DNA from: Citrobacter sp. Awk 4
GTDB taxonomy: Bacteria; Pseudomonadota; Gammaproteobacteria; Enterobacterales; Enterobacteriaceae
Direction of reading: 5' to 3'
Assembly (NCBI RefSeq): GCF_028069725.1
Contig: NZ_JANEWG010000044.1
Span: 1-34,803, forward strand
Length of the DNA: 34,803 nt
Position numbers and translations under genes: made by a program. This document shows, piece after piece, positions 19,317 through 29,645 of this stretch (its first letter is position 1; the number at the start of each line of letters is the position of its first letter). The notes beneath the pieces are model-generated. The model was not told the DNA's origin. It was given only the letters and a program-made list of their open reading frames with translations, and ran no database searches.

Positions 19317-19778
19317 ATGATCCACTGGCAAGATCTTCACCATTCTGAATTATCCGTCACTGCGCTTTACGCGCTACTTAAATTGCGTTGCGCGGTGTTT
19401 GTGGTTGAACAGCAGTGCCCTTATCAGGATGTCGATGGCGACGATCTGGTGGGGGAGAATCGCCATATTCTGGGGTGGCACAACGATGAACTGGTCGCGT
19501 ATGCGAGGATTCTGAAAAGTGATGGCGAACTGGAGCCTGTGGCGATTGGCCGGGTGATTGTCAGTGAGGCGCTGCGCGGCGCAAAACTGGGTGAACAGCT
19601 GATGACCCAAACGTTAGCCTCTTGCGTTAACCACTGGCCGGAAAAGGCATTTTATCTGGGGGCGCAGGCGCACTTGCAATCGTTCTATGCCCGTTTTGGC
19701 TTTACCCCAGTGACCGGAGTTTATGACGAAGACGGTATTCCCCATATCGGCATGGCGCGGGAGCCCGGACAGGCGTAA
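19317..19778 (+). CDS. elaA: GNAT-family acetyltransferase ElaA
   Basis: A 153-residue protein of the GCN5-related N-acetyltransferase fold, equal in length to E. coli ElaA. The acetyl-CoA binding stretch is visible at about residues 82-99 ([20 protein letters not shown]), followed by the FYARFGF strand-helix typical of the C-terminal part of GNAT domains. The substrate is not established. A good AAAGGAG binding site lies 7 bp before the ATG. elaB follows after 53 bp with its own likely promoter. Confidence 0.93.
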   Translation: MIHWQDLHHSELSVTALYALLKLRCAVFVVEQQCPYQDVDGDDLVGENRHILGWHNDELVAYARILKSDGELEPVAIGRVIVSEALRGAKLGEQLMTQTLASCVNHWPEKAFYLGAQAHLQSFYARFGFTPVTGVYDEDGIPHIGMAREPGQA

Positions 19779-19792
19779 CCGGACTCAGTTGT

Positions 19793-19799
19793 CTATAGT
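19793..19799 (+). promoter_or_regulatory. Candidate RpoS-type -10 for elaB
   Basis: CTATAGT at 19793-19799 resembles the C-preceded -10 favoured by stationary-phase sigma factor (CTATACT), with no clear -35 upstream. It would start transcription about 28 nt before elaB. RpoS control of elaB is known in E. coli; its application here is inference. Confidence 0.4.
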
Positions 19800-19831
19800 T
19801 AGCGGATACGTAAATAGCAAGGGAGAAGACA

Positions 19832-20137
19832 ATGTCATTCCATTCTTATCATTCACGTATCGACGACGACATCGAACTTTTGAGCGAAACGCTGGAAGAA
19901 GTTCTGCGCTCCTCGGGCGACCCTGCCGATCAGAAATATGTCGAGCTAAAAGCGCGGGCGGAAGCCGCGCTGGAAGAGGTCAAAAATCGCGTGAGTCACG
20001 CATCAGACAGCTATTATTATCGGGCAAAACAAGCCGTCTACCTGGCCGATGACTATGTTCATGAAAAACCCTGGCAGGGAATTGGCGCGGGTGCGGCGGT
20101 TGGACTGGTGCTCGGATTACTGCTGGCGCGACGTTAA
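19832..20137 (+). CDS. elaB: Tail-anchored, ribosome-associated stress protein ElaB
   Basis: ElaB is a 101-residue member of the DUF883/YqjD family. Residues about 10-75 are a charged helical region (ETLEEVLRSSGDPADQKYVELKARAE). Residues about 82-99 form a single C-terminal membrane helix with glycines (GIGAGAAVGLVLGLLLARR), so the protein is tail-anchored in the inner membrane. In E. coli these proteins associate with ribosomes in stationary phase and ElaB contributes to stress and persister tolerance. A GGGAGAAG binding site lies 5 bp upstream of the ATG. No terminator is seen after it, only a perfect hairpin without a T tract. Confidence 0.95.
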   Translation: MSFHSYHSRIDDDIELLSETLEEVLRSSGDPADQKYVELKARAEAALEEVKNRVSHASDSYYYRAKQAVYLADDYVHEKPWQGIGAGAAVGLVLGLLLARR

Positions 20138-20179
20138 ATTCCATCCTGTGACCGGGAAAGTATTTCCTCCCTAAACTGA

Positions 20180-20213
20180 GGTACTGCAATTTCTTTGCAG
20201 TACCCCGTATAAT
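20180..20213 (+). promoter_or_regulatory. menF promoter region with a perfect 10-bp inverted repeat
   Basis: TATAAT at 20208-20213 is a perfect -10, which would start transcription near 20220, about 22 nt before menF. Directly upstream GGTACTGCAA (20180-20189) and TTGCAGTACC (20195-20204) form a perfect inverted repeat around TTTCT, covering the -35 and spacer. There is no good -35 hexamer (TGCAAT at best). The repeat could be an operator, or a hairpin marking the end of elaB transcription. Confidence 0.5.
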
Positions 20214-20241
20214 GTGAGGTTTTTAACAGGGAGAGGTCCGC

Positions 20242-21540
20242 GTGCATTCAATTACTACAGCGCTGGAAAATCTGATGCGTCAGTTATCGCAGGAGATACC
20301 AGCAGCACCCGGAATTCGTGTTTTCGACGTTCCTTTTCCTCTAAATGATGCGTTTGACGCCCTGGGCTGGCTGGCGAGTCAGTCTATCTGGCCGCAATTT
20401 TACTGGCAGCAGCGCAATGGCGATGAAGAAGCTGCCGTGCTGGGCACTGTGGCCTCATTTCGTTCTCTGGATCTGGCGCAACAGTTTTTGCGCCTGCATG
20501 CGCAACATGCCGATCTGCGTATCTGGGGACTCAACGCGTTTGAGCCGCAGCACGGGAACCTGGTGCTGCCGCGCCTGGAGTGGCGACGCTGTGCCGGATC
20601 TGCGACGCTGCGTCTGCATCTCTACAGCGAGCATTCCCTGCGTGAAGATGCCGCAGACGCGGTTCGCTTTCTCTCATCACTGGTGAGCATTAAATCGCTG
20701 CCAGCGCTGCATTTGACCCTCACGGATGAAAAACATTCACCGGATAAAGCCGGGTGGATGAATTTAATCCAGCTGGCAACCCGCACTATCGCTCAGGAAC
20801 AGCTTGATAAAGTGGTATTGGCGCGGGCGACGGATTTGCAGTTTTCTCGTCCGGTGAATGCTGCGGCGGTGATGGCGTCAAGTCGTCGCCTGAACCTGAA
20901 CTGCTACCACTTTTTCATGGCATTTTCTGCCGACAGCGCTTTCCTGGGCTCTTCGCCTGAGCGTCTCTGGCGGCGGCGTGATACGGCGCTTCGTACAGAA
21001 GCGTTGGCCGGGACCGTGGCGAATCATCCTGACGATCACCGCGCCTGGCAACTTGGCGAATGGCTGATGAAGGACGATAAAAATCAGCGGGAAAATATGC
21101 TGGTAGTGGAAGATATTTGTCAGCGGCTGCAAAACTGCACCCATACGCTTGATGTTCTCCCTCCACAGGTTCTCAGACTGCGTAAAGTTCAGCATTTGCG
21201 GCGTTGTATCTGGACGGCGCTCAATCAGCCTGACGACGCGCTCTGTTTACACCAGTTGCAGCCGACGGCGGCGGTAGCGGGTATTCCCCGCGAACTGGCA
21301 CGTCAATTTATTCAGCAAAATGAACCCTTCGAACGTGAATGGTACGCCGGTTCGGCGGGCTATTTGTCGTTAAAGCAAAGTGAATTTTGCGTGTCGCTCC
21401 GTTCGGCGAAAATTACCACCAATATTGTGAGGTTGTACGCAGGCGCGGGGATTGTGCGCGGCTCAGATCCTGAGCAAGAATGGCAGGAAATAGACAATAA
21501 AGCGGCAGGGTTGCGCAGTTTATTACAGATGGAAGCGTAA
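20242..21540 (+). CDS. menF: Menaquinone-specific isochorismate synthase
   Basis: MenF converts chorismate to isochorismate, the first committed step of menaquinone synthesis. The 432 residues fit E. coli MenF (431). The C-terminal two thirds is the chorismate-binding fold. Lys190 (LDKVVLARATDLQF), the general base, and Glu240 (FLGSSPERLWRR) are present, as is the Mg-binding end region (AGAGIVRGSDPEQEWQEIDNKAAG). The start is GTG at 20242 with an AGGGAGAGG binding site 5 bp upstream; this gives the family N-terminus. It is the first gene of menFDHBCE. menD starts 84 bp downstream. Confidence 0.96.
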   Translation: MHSITTALENLMRQLSQEIPAAPGIRVFDVPFPLNDAFDALGWLASQSIWPQFYWQQRNGDEEAAVLGTVASFRSLDLAQQFLRLHAQHADLRIWGLNAFEPQHGNLVLPRLEWRRCAGSATLRLHLYSEHSLREDAADAVRFLSSLVSIKSLPALHLTLTDEKHSPDKAGWMNLIQLATRTIAQEQLDKVVLARATDLQFSRPVNAAAVMASSRRLNLNCYHFFMAFSADSAFLGSSPERLWRRRDTALRTEALAGTVANHPDDHRAWQLGEWLMKDDKNQRENMLVVEDICQRLQNCTHTLDVLPPQVLRLRKVQHLRRCIWTALNQPDDALCLHQLQPTAAVAGIPRELARQFIQQNEPFEREWYAGSAGYLSLKQSEFCVSLRSAKITTNIVRLYAGAGIVRGSDPEQEWQEIDNKAAGLRSLLQMEA

Positions 21541-21624
21541 TGAGTCACACATTCCCGACTCATATCAAAAATCCATTATTTCGATTCTCTATACTTAGTC
21601 GCAATATTGATACCGGACAATCTC

Positions 21625-23295
21625 ATGTCAGTAAGCGCATTTAACCGACGCTGGGCGGCGGTCATTCTGGAAGCTTTAACCCGCCACGGTGTGAAGCATG
21701 TATGCATTGCCCCAGGCTCTCGCTCAACGCCATTAACCCTGGCAGCGGCGGAAAATCCTGCTTTTATCCACCACACGCACTTTGATGAGCGTGGGCTGGG
21801 TCACCTGGCGCTGGGGCTGGCGAAGGTCAGTAAACAGCCCGTTGCGGTGATCGTCACTTCCGGGACAGCGGTGGCTAACCTCTATCCTGCGCTGATCGAA
21901 GCCGGGCTTACCGGTGAAAAACTCATTTTGCTCACGGCGGATCGCCCTCCGGAATTGATCGACTGCGGTGCTAATCAGGCGATTCGTCAGTCAGGTATGT
22001 TTGCTTCCCATCCCTCGCAGACACTCTCTTTACCGCGACCGACTCAGGATATTCCGGCAAGCTGGCTGGTTTCTACACTTGATAATGCGCTTGCCTCATT
22101 ACATGCCGGAGCCGTCCATATCAATTGTCCCTTTGCTGAGCCGCTGTACGGCGAGATGGACGACACGGGCGTTGAGTGGCAGCAGCATCTTGGCGACTGG
22201 TGGCAGGACGATAAACCCTGGTTGCGCGAGGCGCGTCGACTGGAGAGTGAAAAACAGCGTGACTGGTTCTTCTGGCGGCAAAAGCGCGGCGTAGTGGTGG
22301 CCGGGAGGATGAGCGCGGAAGAGGGCAAAAAAGCCGCGCTCTGGGCGCAAACGCTGGGCTGGCCGCTGATTGGCGATGTGCTGTCGCAAACCGGGCAACC
22401 GCTGCCTTGTGCCGATCTCTGGTTGGCAAACGCGAAGGCGGTCACCGAATTGCAACAGGCGCAAATTGTCGTGCAACTGGGCAGTAGCCTGACCGGTAAA
22501 CGTGTTCTTCAATGGCAGGCCAGTTGCTCTCCGCAAGAGTACTGGATTATCGACAATATCGAAGGCCGTCTGGATCCTGCTCACCACCGCGGGCGCCGAC
22601 TGGTGTCGAAAGTTGCTGACTGGCTGGATCTGCATCCGGCTGAAAAACGCAATCCGTGGTGCGTGGAGATCCCGCGACTGGCTGAGCAGGCATGGCAGGC
22701 GGTGGTTGCCCGCCGCGAAAGCTTTGGCGAGGCTCAACTGGCTCACCGAATCCGCGACTATTTGCCAGAACAGGGGCAACTGTTTGTGGGAAACAGTCTG
22801 GTAGTGCGACTGATTGATGCTCTGTCGCAACTGCCTGCCGGGTACCCGGTATACAGTAACCGGGGTGCGAGCGGCATTGACGGCTTACTCTCAACGGCTG
22901 CTGGCGTCCAGCGGGCGAGCGCGAAATCGACGCTGGCGATTGTCGGAGATTTGTCGGCACTTTACGATCTCAATGCGCTGGCGTTATTGCGCCAGGTCTC
23001 TGCGCCGTTCGTGCTGATTGTCGTGAACAATAACGGTGGGCAAATTTTCTCGCTATTACCCACACCGCAGAGCGAGCGCGAACGTTTTTATCTGATGCCG
23101 CAAAACGTCCATTTTGACCATGCGGCGGCGATGTTCAATCTGAAATACCATCGCCCGGAAAACTGGGCAGAGCTGGAAGATGCGCTGGCGGGCGCGTGGC
23201 GCACCCCGACGGCGACGGTGATTGAGCTGGTGGTTAATGACACCGACGGTACGCAAACGCTGCAACAGCTATTAGCGCAGGTCAGCCACCTGTGA
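21625..23295 (+). CDS. menD: 2-succinyl-5-enolpyruvyl-6-hydroxy-3-cyclohexene-1-carboxylate synthase (SEPHCHC synthase)
   Basis: MenD is a thiamine-diphosphate enzyme that joins 2-oxoglutarate to isochorismate with loss of CO2, giving SEPHCHC. The 556 residues equal E. coli MenD. Seen: Arg33 ([14 protein letters not shown]) and the cofactor-activating Glu55 ([13 protein letters not shown]) in the N-terminal domain; the C-terminal cofactor and Mg site [15 protein letters not shown] with [11 protein letters not shown] chose the ATG at 21625 ([10 protein letters not shown]) over a TTG at 21607. The stop overlaps the menH GTG start by 4 bp. Confidence 0.97.
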   Translation: MSVSAFNRRWAAVILEALTRHGVKHVCIAPGSRSTPLTLAAAENPAFIHHTHFDERGLGHLALGLAKVSKQPVAVIVTSGTAVANLYPALIEAGLTGEKLILLTADRPPELIDCGANQAIRQSGMFASHPSQTLSLPRPTQDIPASWLVSTLDNALASLHAGAVHINCPFAEPLYGEMDDTGVEWQQHLGDWWQDDKPWLREARRLESEKQRDWFFWRQKRGVVVAGRMSAEEGKKAALWAQTLGWPLIGDVLSQTGQPLPCADLWLANAKAVTELQQAQIVVQLGSSLTGKRVLQWQASCSPQEYWIIDNIEGRLDPAHHRGRRLVSKVADWLDLHPAEKRNPWCVEIPRLAEQAWQAVVARRESFGEAQLAHRIRDYLPEQGQLFVGNSLVVRLIDALSQLPAGYPVYSNRGASGIDGLLSTAAGVQRASAKSTLAIVGDLSALYDLNALALLRQVSAPFVLIVVNNNGGQIFSLLPTPQSERERFYLMPQNVHFDHAAAMFNLKYHRPENWAELEDALAGAWRTPTATVIELVVNDTDGTQTLQQLLAQVSHL

Positions 23296-24050
23296 CTCTA
23301 CATACCCAGGCAGTAAAGGGTCAGCCGGGTTCGCCCTGGCTGGTCTTTTTGCATGGGTTTTCCGGCGATTGTCGGGAATGGCAAACGGTTGGCGAGCAGT
23401 TTCAGACTTTCTCACGGTTGTATGTTGACTTGCCAGGACACGGCGGCTCCGCAACGATCCATGTGGAAGGGTTTAGCGACGTAATGGCTTTGCTTCGCAA
23501 AACTTTGCTGAGTTACAGCATACTTAACTACTGGCTGGTGGGTTACTCCCTTGGCGGCCGAGTGGCGATGATGGCGGCGAGCGAGGGAATGCCAGGACTG
23601 TGCGGGCTGGTCATTGAAGGCGGTCATCCTGGTCTGCAAAGCGAGGCTGAACGAGAGTCACGCCGACGCTCTGATCGTCGTTGGGCGGAACGTTTTCGTC
23701 ATGAACCGCTGCGGGACGTCTTTAACGACTGGTATCTGCAGCCGGTTTTTGCCTCGCTGAACGCGCAACAAAGAGCCACACTGGTTGCACTGCGAAGCCA
23801 GAACAATGGCGAAACGCTGGCGGCGATGCTGGAAGCGACGTCGCTTGGCGTGCAACCTGATTTACGTGATGCGCTTAATGCGCGTACATTTGCGTTTTAT
23901 TATTTATGTGGGGAGCGAGACAGCAAATTTCGCGCACTGGCGAACGAACTGTCTGCGCCTGTCCATGTGATTCGTAATGCCGGACACAACGCGCATCGGG
24001 AAAATCCCGCCGGCGTGGTGGAAAGTCTGGCTCAGATTCTGCGTCTCTGA
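23292..24050 (+). CDS. menH: 2-succinyl-6-hydroxy-2,4-cyclohexadiene-1-carboxylate (SHCHC) synthase
   Basis: MenH removes pyruvate from SEPHCHC to give SHCHC. It is an alpha/beta-hydrolase-fold protein of 252 residues, as in E. coli. The catalytic triad is present as Ser86 (VGYSLGGR), Asp210 (CGERDSKF) and His232 ([11 protein letters not shown]); the oxyanion-side motif FLHGFSGD is at 19-26. The start is GTG at 23292, overlapping the menD stop (GTGA). The first 10 residues differ from E. coli but the length agrees. menB follows after 14 bp. Confidence 0.96.
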   Translation: MTLHTQAVKGQPGSPWLVFLHGFSGDCREWQTVGEQFQTFSRLYVDLPGHGGSATIHVEGFSDVMALLRKTLLSYSILNYWLVGYSLGGRVAMMAASEGMPGLCGLVIEGGHPGLQSEAERESRRRSDRRWAERFRHEPLRDVFNDWYLQPVFASLNAQQRATLVALRSQNNGETLAAMLEATSLGVQPDLRDALNARTFAFYYLCGERDSKFRALANELSAPVHVIRNAGHNAHRENPAGVVESLAQILRL

Positions 24051-24064
24051 CTAAAGGACACACT

Positions 24065-24922
24065 ATGATCTACCCTGATGAAACAATGCTTTACGCACCG
24101 GTTGAATGGCATGATTGCTCTGAGGGCTACACTGACATTCGTTATGAGAAATCCACCGATGGTATCGCAAAAATCACCATTAACCGTCCGCAGGTACGCA
24201 ACGCATTTCGTCCTGTGACCGTCAAAGAGATGATCCAGGCGCTGGCGGATGCGCGTTACGACGACAATATTGGTGTGATTGTTCTGACCGGCGCAGGCGA
24301 TAAAGCGTTTTGCGCAGGCGGCGACCAGAAAGTTCGCGGCGACTACGGCGGCTACCAGGATGACTCCGGCGTTCATCACCTGAACGTGCTGGACTTCCAG
24401 CGCCAGATCCGTACCTGTCCGAAGCCGGTTGTGGCGATGGTTGCTGGGTACTCCATCGGCGGCGGTCACGTGCTGCATATGATGTGCGACCTGACTATTG
24501 CAGCGGAAAACGCTGTCTTTGGTCAGACCGGCCCGAAAGTCGGCTCCTTCGACGGCGGCTGGGGCGCATCTTACATGGCGCGTATCGTCGGCCAGAAGAA
24601 GGCGCGTGAAATTTGGTTCCTGTGCCGTCAGTACGACGCGAAACAGGCGCTGGACATGGGCCTGGTCAACACCGTGGTTCCGCTGGCGGATCTGGAAAAA
24701 GAGACCGTCCGCTGGTGCCGTGAAATGCTGCAAAATAGCCCGATGGCGCTGCGTTGCCTGAAAGCGGCGCTGAACGCCGACTGTGATGGTCAGGCGGGTC
24801 TGCAGGAACTGGCAGGTAATGCCACCATGCTGTTCTATATGACGGAAGAAGGTCAGGAAGGCCGTAACGCCTTCAACCAGAAACGTCAGCCTGATTTCAG
24901 CAAATTCAAACGGAATCCGTAA
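24065..24922 (+). CDS. menB: 1,4-dihydroxy-2-naphthoyl-CoA synthase
   Basis: MenB closes the second ring of the naphthoquinone by converting o-succinylbenzoyl-CoA to 1,4-dihydroxy-2-naphthoyl-CoA. It has the crotonase fold; the 285 residues equal E. coli MenB. Seen: the CoA-binding loop [16 protein letters not shown] (82-97) with Tyr97, the oxyanion GYSIGGGH (128-135), and Gly156, Ser161 and Asp163 in [12 protein letters not shown]. Gly156 marks the bicarbonate-dependent type of MenB. A AAAGGACAC binding site precedes the ATG. The stop overlaps the menC start by 1 bp (TAATG). Confidence 0.97.
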   Translation: MIYPDETMLYAPVEWHDCSEGYTDIRYEKSTDGIAKITINRPQVRNAFRPVTVKEMIQALADARYDDNIGVIVLTGAGDKAFCAGGDQKVRGDYGGYQDDSGVHHLNVLDFQRQIRTCPKPVVAMVAGYSIGGGHVLHMMCDLTIAAENAVFGQTGPKVGSFDGGWGASYMARIVGQKKAREIWFLCRQYDAKQALDMGLVNTVVPLADLEKETVRWCREMLQNSPMALRCLKAALNADCDGQAGLQELAGNATMLFYMTEEGQEGRNAFNQKRQPDFSKFKRNP

Positions 24923-25884
24923 TGCGTAGCGCGCAGGTATACCGCTGGCAGATCCCCATGGACGCGGGGGTGGTTCTGCGCGATCGGCGGTTAAAAACTC
25001 GCGATGGTCTGTATGTCTGTCTTCGTGACGGCGAGCGCGAAGGGTGGGGAGAGATCTCCCCGCTGCCGGGCTTTAGCCAGGAAAGCTGGGAAGAGGCGCA
25101 GACAGTCCTGTTGGCGTGGGTTAACGACTGGCTTGCGGGGGCATCCTCGCTGCCGGAGATGCCGTCCGTGGCCTTTGGCGTCAGCTGTGCGCTGGCGGAG
25201 CTGGAAAGCACCTTGCCAGAAACGGCTGATTACCGGGCAGCGCCGCTGTGTACGGGCGATCCTGATGATCTGGTGCTCCAGCTTGCCGACATGGCAGGTG
25301 AAAAAGTGGCGAAGGTGAAAATCGGCCTGTACGAAGCTGTACGCGATGGCATGGTCGTCAACCTGCTACTGGAGGCGATTCCTGATCTGCATTTACGTCT
25401 GGATGCTAACCGCGCCTGGGCGCCGCTAAAAGCGCAGCAGTTTGCGAAATATGTGAACCCGGATTTCCGCTCCCGGATTGCCTTTCTCGAAGAACCGTGC
25501 AAAACCCGTGACGATTCGCGCGCGTTTGCCCGTGAAACTGGCATTGCCATTGCCTGGGACGAAAGTCTGCGCGAGGCCGATTTTACCTTTATGGCCGAAG
25601 AGGGCGTCAGTGCGGTGGTGATCAAACCGACGTTGACCGGCAGCCTGGAAAAAGTACGCGAACAGGTTCAGGCGGCGCATGCGCTCGGATTGACCGCAGT
25701 GATCAGCTCTTCCATTGAGTCCAGTCTGGGTTTGACGCAACTGGCGCGCATTGCGGCCTGGCTGACGCCACAAACTATTCCGGGTCTGGATACGTTAAGC
25801 CTGATGCAAATCCAACAGCTGCGTACCTGGCCGGGGAGCACTCTGCCGTGCGTAGACGTTGATGCACTGGAACGTCTGCTATGA
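24922..25884 (+). CDS. menC: o-Succinylbenzoate synthase
   Basis: MenC dehydrates SHCHC to o-succinylbenzoate. It is an enolase-superfamily barrel enzyme; the 320 residues equal E. coli MenC. The full catalytic set is present: Lys131 and Lys133 (KVKIG), metal ligands Asp161 (LRLDANRAW), Glu190 (FLEEP) and Asp213 (AWDES), and Lys235 (VIKPTLTGS) on the other face. Translation is probably coupled to menB through TAATG, and the stop overlaps menE by 4 bp (ATGA). Confidence 0.97.
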   Translation: MRSAQVYRWQIPMDAGVVLRDRRLKTRDGLYVCLRDGEREGWGEISPLPGFSQESWEEAQTVLLAWVNDWLAGASSLPEMPSVAFGVSCALAELESTLPETADYRAAPLCTGDPDDLVLQLADMAGEKVAKVKIGLYEAVRDGMVVNLLLEAIPDLHLRLDANRAWAPLKAQQFAKYVNPDFRSRIAFLEEPCKTRDDSRAFARETGIAIAWDESLREADFTFMAEEGVSAVVIKPTLTGSLEKVREQVQAAHALGLTAVISSSIESSLGLTQLARIAAWLTPQTIPGLDTLSLMQIQQLRTWPGSTLPCVDVDALERLL

Positions 25885-27254
25885 TCTTCCCTGACTGGCC
25901 GTGGCGGTACTGGCGGCAGGTTCGGGGAGATGCGCCAGCCTTACGCCTGAATGACGAGGTGTTAAGCTGGCGCACGCTCTGTATGCGTATTGATCGCCTG
26001 GCGGCGGGGTTTGCCGCCCAGGGCGTGGAGGAAGGCCGCGGTGTGATGCTGCGTGCCTGGAACCATCCGCAGTCTCTGTTAGCCTGGCTTGCCCTGTTGC
26101 AATGCGGCGCGAGAATTCTGCCCGTCAATCCGCAACTGCCTCAACCCCTTCTGGACGCCCTGTTACCTGAACTCACTTTGCGCTTTGCGCTGGTGCTGGA
26201 CGGGGAAAATAGCTTTCCTGAGCTGACTCCTCTGCAGATGCAGGAAATGGAAAGCGGTTATGCCTGCACATGGCAGCCGCAGCGTCTGAGTTCTATGACG
26301 TTGACCTCTGGCTCGACGGGATTACCCAAAGCGGCGGTGCACAGCTGTAACGCGCATCTGGCCAGCGCAGAGGGCGTTTTATCGTTGATGCCCTTTGGTG
26401 AAGGCGATGACTGGCTTCTCTCGTTGCCGTTGTTTCATGTTTCTGGCCAGGGCATTTTATGGCGTTGGCTGTTTGCCGGCGCGCGGATGACCGTACGCGA
26501 TAAACAGCCGCTGGAGCAGATGCTGGCAGGCTGTACTCACGCTTCTCTGGTACCCACCCAGCTCTGGCGTTTACTGGTCAACCGTTCACCGGTCACCTTA
26601 AAAGCGGTGCTTTTAGGCGGTGCGGCGATCCCGGTCGAGCTGACAGAAAAGGCGCGTGAGCGGGGGATTCGCTGCTGGTGCGGCTACGGTCTGACGGAGT
26701 TTGCTTCCACGGTGTGTGCGAAAGAGGCGGATGGCTTGGGTGATGTTGGCTCAGCGCTGCCTGGGCGGGAAGTTAAGATCGTCAATGACGAGGTCTGGTT
26801 GCGTGCCGCCAGCATGGCGGAAGGTTACTGGCGCAACGGTCAGCTGATACCGTTAATCAATGACGAAGGCTGGTTTGCCACGCGCGATCGCGGTGTGTTG
26901 CAAAACGGCAGACTGACGATTGCGGGCCGTCTGGATAATCTGTTTTTCAGCGGCGGCGAGGGAATTCAGCCCGAAGAGGTAGAGCGAGTTATCACCGCGC
27001 ATCCTCACGTATTACAGGCCTTTGTGGTTCCTGTCGAAGACCGCGAGTTTGGTCATCGCCCGGTGGCGGTGGTTGAATATGACGCTCAGGCTGAAGGTGT
27101 GGACCTTGCTGAGTGGGTTCAGGGTAAACTGGCGCGCTTTCAGCAACCTGTTCGCTGGCTGACACTTCCGCCAGAGTTGAAAACCGGTGGCATCAAAATT
27201 TCTCGCCGCGCATTGCTGGAGTGGGTTCGGACAGTGGGAACGTCTGATGAATGA
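25881..27254 (+). CDS. menE: o-Succinylbenzoate-CoA ligase
   Basis: MenE activates o-succinylbenzoate with ATP and CoA to give the MenB substrate. It belongs to the ANL adenylate-forming family. The phosphate loop is at 139-150 ([12 protein letters not shown]), the A5 motif [10 protein letters not shown] near 271-280, and the hinge region RDRG...[20 protein letters not shown] follows. The catalytic lysine of the C-terminal domain lies in [10 protein letters not shown]. The 457 residues slightly exceed E. coli MenE (451), through an extra residue or two and a different tail (VRTVGTSDE). It is the last men gene, ending 11 bp from the convergent arnF with no terminator and without the pmrD gene found there in E. 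coli and Salmonella. Confidence 0.96.
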   Translation: MIFPDWPWRYWRQVRGDAPALRLNDEVLSWRTLCMRIDRLAAGFAAQGVEEGRGVMLRAWNHPQSLLAWLALLQCGARILPVNPQLPQPLLDALLPELTLRFALVLDGENSFPELTPLQMQEMESGYACTWQPQRLSSMTLTSGSTGLPKAAVHSCNAHLASAEGVLSLMPFGEGDDWLLSLPLFHVSGQGILWRWLFAGARMTVRDKQPLEQMLAGCTHASLVPTQLWRLLVNRSPVTLKAVLLGGAAIPVELTEKARERGIRCWCGYGLTEFASTVCAKEADGLGDVGSALPGREVKIVNDEVWLRAASMAEGYWRNGQLIPLINDEGWFATRDRGVLQNGRLTIAGRLDNLFFSGGEGIQPEEVERVITAHPHVLQAFVVPVEDREFGHRPVAVVEYDAQAEGVDLAEWVQGKLARFQQPVRWLTLPPELKTGGIKISRRALLEWVRTVGTSDE

Positions 27255-27265
27255 AACGTGACCGT

Positions 27266-27658
27266 TCAGGTTTGGCGAGGGATTTTTGCTGAAGGTAAGA
27301 AAATAATCATCAGTCCTGCCATAATGCACGCAACACCCAGCAGCGCTTTCAGAGAGAACGCGCCCTGCATCCCAGGCAGCACCATCGAGGCAATCCAGAC
27401 GAGAATGTAACTGAGACTCAGCAAGGCGTATGCCTTACTGAGTTCGAGATGATGCAGTGCGTTATGCCAGCACAAGACGGAAACCAGATAACCCAGCAAT
27501 CCGGAAAATAGCGCGATGACACTGGCGTGATTGGCAATCAACGCCGCAATGAATTCGCCAAGGTGCAGCATAGGCGGCAATGACGCCATAGCAAAACCAA
27601 GACTCAGTTGGGCAACTGATGTGATCACGACACTGAGAAGTCCCCACAGTAATCCCAT
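27266..27658 (-). CDS. arnF: Undecaprenyl phosphate-L-Ara4N flippase subunit ArnF
   Basis: ArnF is a small EmrE-like membrane protein that, with ArnE, moves undecaprenyl phosphate-L-Ara4N to the periplasmic face of the inner membrane. The 130 residues (E. coli 128) give four predicted membrane helices, with the conserved stretch [24 protein letters not shown] at about 74-97. It is the last gene of arnBCADTEF, and its start overlaps the arnE stop (TAATG). The other end faces menE 11 bp away. Confidence 0.94.
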   Translation of the reverse strand: MGLLWGLLSVVITSVAQLSLGFAMASLPPMLHLGEFIAALIANHASVIALFSGLLGYLVSVLCWHNALHHLELSKAYALLSLSYILVWIASMVLPGMQGAFSLKALLGVACIMAGLMIIFLPSAKIPRQT

Positions 27659-27993
27659 TATACCGCGCTCCCAAGCACAAAAATGCCGGTGATAATCAGC
27701 CCGACGCCAAGCCAGTGGCGAACAGAGACGGGCTCATGCCAAATTTTCCAGGCTGCCAGCGTGACCCAGACAAAGTTAAGACTGAGCATCGGATAGGCAA
27801 TGCCGACGGGGATAGTTTGTAAAACCAGTAACCACAGAACCATTGCCGCGCCGAGGCAGGCCAGCGCAAGACCAAGCCACAGAGTTATGTGGCGTTTTCG
27901 GTCGCGCGAATAAACGGGGCGGGTAGCCTGCTTCTGGCATAACTGTCCGCCAACGCTGAGCAAACTGGCTAGCACTAAGACAGGCCAAATCAT
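27658..27993 (-). CDS. arnE: Undecaprenyl phosphate-L-Ara4N flippase subunit ArnE
   Basis: ArnE is the partner of ArnF in flipping the aminoarabinose carrier lipid. The 111 residues equal E. coli ArnE. Helices are predicted at about 2-18, 38-60, 64-82 and 90-110, with the EamA/SMR-type motif [17 protein letters not shown]. The start overlaps the arnT stop by 4 bp and the end overlaps arnF by 1 bp, so translation is coupled on both sides. Confidence 0.95.
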   Translation of the reverse strand: MIWPVLVLASLLSVGGQLCQKQATRPVYSRDRKRHITLWLGLALACLGAAMVLWLLVLQTIPVGIAYPMLSLNFVWVTLAAWKIWHEPVSVRHWLGVGLIITGIFVLGSAV

Positions 27994-29645
27994 TTGGGAT
28001 AGTACTGAATTAGCACCAGACGCCCCTGATTATCAATATTATCGGCAGGCGGTATGGCAAGGTCTTTGATGTCTTCATCTCTTGAAACGGAAAGCACGAG
28101 TGAAATCTTCCCTTCCTGACGATGTTGGCTAAGCCAGTCATTGAAATCATCACGGGTGACAAAGCGTCCTTTAGCGTCCGGATAATTGAGACCATATTTT
28201 AGCTCTCCTTTCTGCCCGTACATGATGATGTCATCGCGCCGCAGACTCCAGGCCAGACCGGCGGCGACACCGACGCCGTCCGTCAGAATATAGCGACTCG
28301 TCATTAACGATTCCCTGGTCATCTCGACGAAAAATTGCGGTTGCTTCGATTCCATGACCCGGTCGGGGACCGAAAAACCAAAGAATATCGCCAGCCCCAG
28401 CGGGCTCAACGCCGAGAGCATCCACGTGTTGCGGGTGTTACCCAGGGTATACCAGCCAAAAAATGTCCAGATGACGAAGATCCCCCATGAGCAAAAGACT
28501 TTGTACAACTCAATATGCACCCAGATGGGGGACGTCAACGGTCCCCAGGGCGAAACAATAAAGGTCGCGACGATCCCGATGATACCAAAGGCGATGTTAA
28601 TCCAGGCATTGGCACGCAGCGCGCGGCTTTCGTGACGTGCCGCACGCAAGCCGTAATGCGCCATTAAGAGGGCTAACGGTGCGAAACAGGAAAGAACATA
28701 GGTGGGCAATTTTCCCCTGGCGATGCTGAAAAAGAGCAGAGGCATCACAATCCAGCATAACAAATAGCCGGTTGTACGTGCGGGATCGCGGTTTTTCCAA
28801 CCCGCCCACAGTGAACCGGGGAGGAGTCCCAGCCACGGAAGACTTCCCGCGACTAACACCGGCAGGTAGTACCAGACCGGGGCTTTATGCTGGGCATCTT
28901 CCATCGCAAAACGTTGAATGTGTTCGACCCAGAAGAAATAGTGCCAGAAATCCGGTTCGCGCAGGGCGACAGCAATCCCCCACGGGAGGACGATAGCAAT
29001 ACAGCTCAGGACTGCCAGCCAGCCGTAAATGAACAGATCTTTCCAGCGTTTTTGGACCATCACCCACGGCAGAACGCTAACCACCGGTACGGCCAGCGCA
29101 AGAAAACCTTTAGTCATCACCCCCATGCCGCACGTCACGCCCAGCAGAAGAAACGCGAAGATTTTTGTCTTTGTTGACGTTGCCTGCATCCCTTCCCAGA
29201 AACAGCACATGCCGGCCATTAACCACAGGGCGATCATCGGGTCGAGTACGGCATAGGTACCAATGCTGTACACCGCAAACATCGTCAGATAGATAGCACA
29301 GGCGAAGGCGGCGGCGCGTTTATCTTGCCAGAGTCGGAATGCAAGCCAGCCCACCAGTATTGCGGTGAGCAATGTGGCAACAATAACACCAGCCCGAACG
29401 CCAAAATTGGTGGCACCAAACAGCCACTGACCAAGACTGTTGAGCCAATAACCCGCAATGGGTTTTTCAAAATAGCGTAAGCCCAGAAAATGCGGAACGA
29501 CCCAGTCACCAGAGGCCAGCATCTCACGGCTGATTTCGGCGTAGCGTGATTCATCAGGCTGCCAGAGCAGGCGACTGTTGATAGGCAGAATATAGTAGAG
29601 CGTAAATAACGCGGCGAATGCCAGATAATAACGTAGAGATTTCAT
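27990..29645 (-). CDS. arnT: Lipid IVA 4-amino-4-deoxy-L-arabinosyltransferase
   Basis: ArnT transfers L-Ara4N from undecaprenyl phosphate to the phosphates of lipid A at the periplasmic face of the inner membrane, lowering its negative charge and giving polymyxin resistance. It is a GT-83 family integral membrane enzyme with 12-13 predicted helices and a soluble C-terminal domain. The 551 residues agree with E. coli (550). The first periplasmic loop carries the conserved [19 protein letters not shown] with its essential acidic residue and [10 protein letters not shown] chose the ATG at 29645 (MKSLRYY), which overlaps the arnD stop by 1 bp (TGATG); a TTG directly upstream would add one residue. 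Confidence 0.96.
   Translation of the reverse strand: MKSLRYYLAFAALFTLYYILPINSRLLWQPDESRYAEISREMLASGDWVVPHFLGLRYFEKPIAGYWLNSLGQWLFGATNFGVRAGVIVATLLTAILVGWLAFRLWQDKRAAAFACAIYLTMFAVYSIGTYAVLDPMIALWLMAGMCCFWEGMQATSTKTKIFAFLLLGVTCGMGVMTKGFLALAVPVVSVLPWVMVQKRWKDLFIYGWLAVLSCIAIVLPWGIAVALREPDFWHYFFWVEHIQRFAMEDAQHKAPVWYYLPVLVAGSLPWLGLLPGSLWAGWKNRDPARTTGYLLCWIVMPLLFFSIARGKLPTYVLSCFAPLALLMAHYGLRAARHESRALRANAWINIAFGIIGIVATFIVSPWGPLTSPIWVHIELYKVFCSWGIFVIWTFFGWYTLGNTRNTWMLSALSPLGLAIFFGFSVPDRVMESKQPQFFVEMTRESLMTSRYILTDGVGVAAGLAWSLRRDDIIMYGQKGELKYGLNYPDAKGRFVTRDDFNDWLSQHRQEGKISLVLSVSRDEDIKDLAIPPADNIDNQGRLVLIQYYPK

Noticed and set aside
19255-19317. N-terminal extension of rbn by 21 residues
   Set aside because: RNase BN begins at [11 protein letters not shown] as in E. 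coli, and the extension would reach the first base of the elaA start codon and use up the shared promoter region.
21607-21624. TTG start for menD, and TATACT at 21590-21595 as a separate menD promoter
   Set aside because: The ATG at 21625 matches the family start exactly. The TATACT has no -35 at a workable distance, so a menD promoter is not supported.
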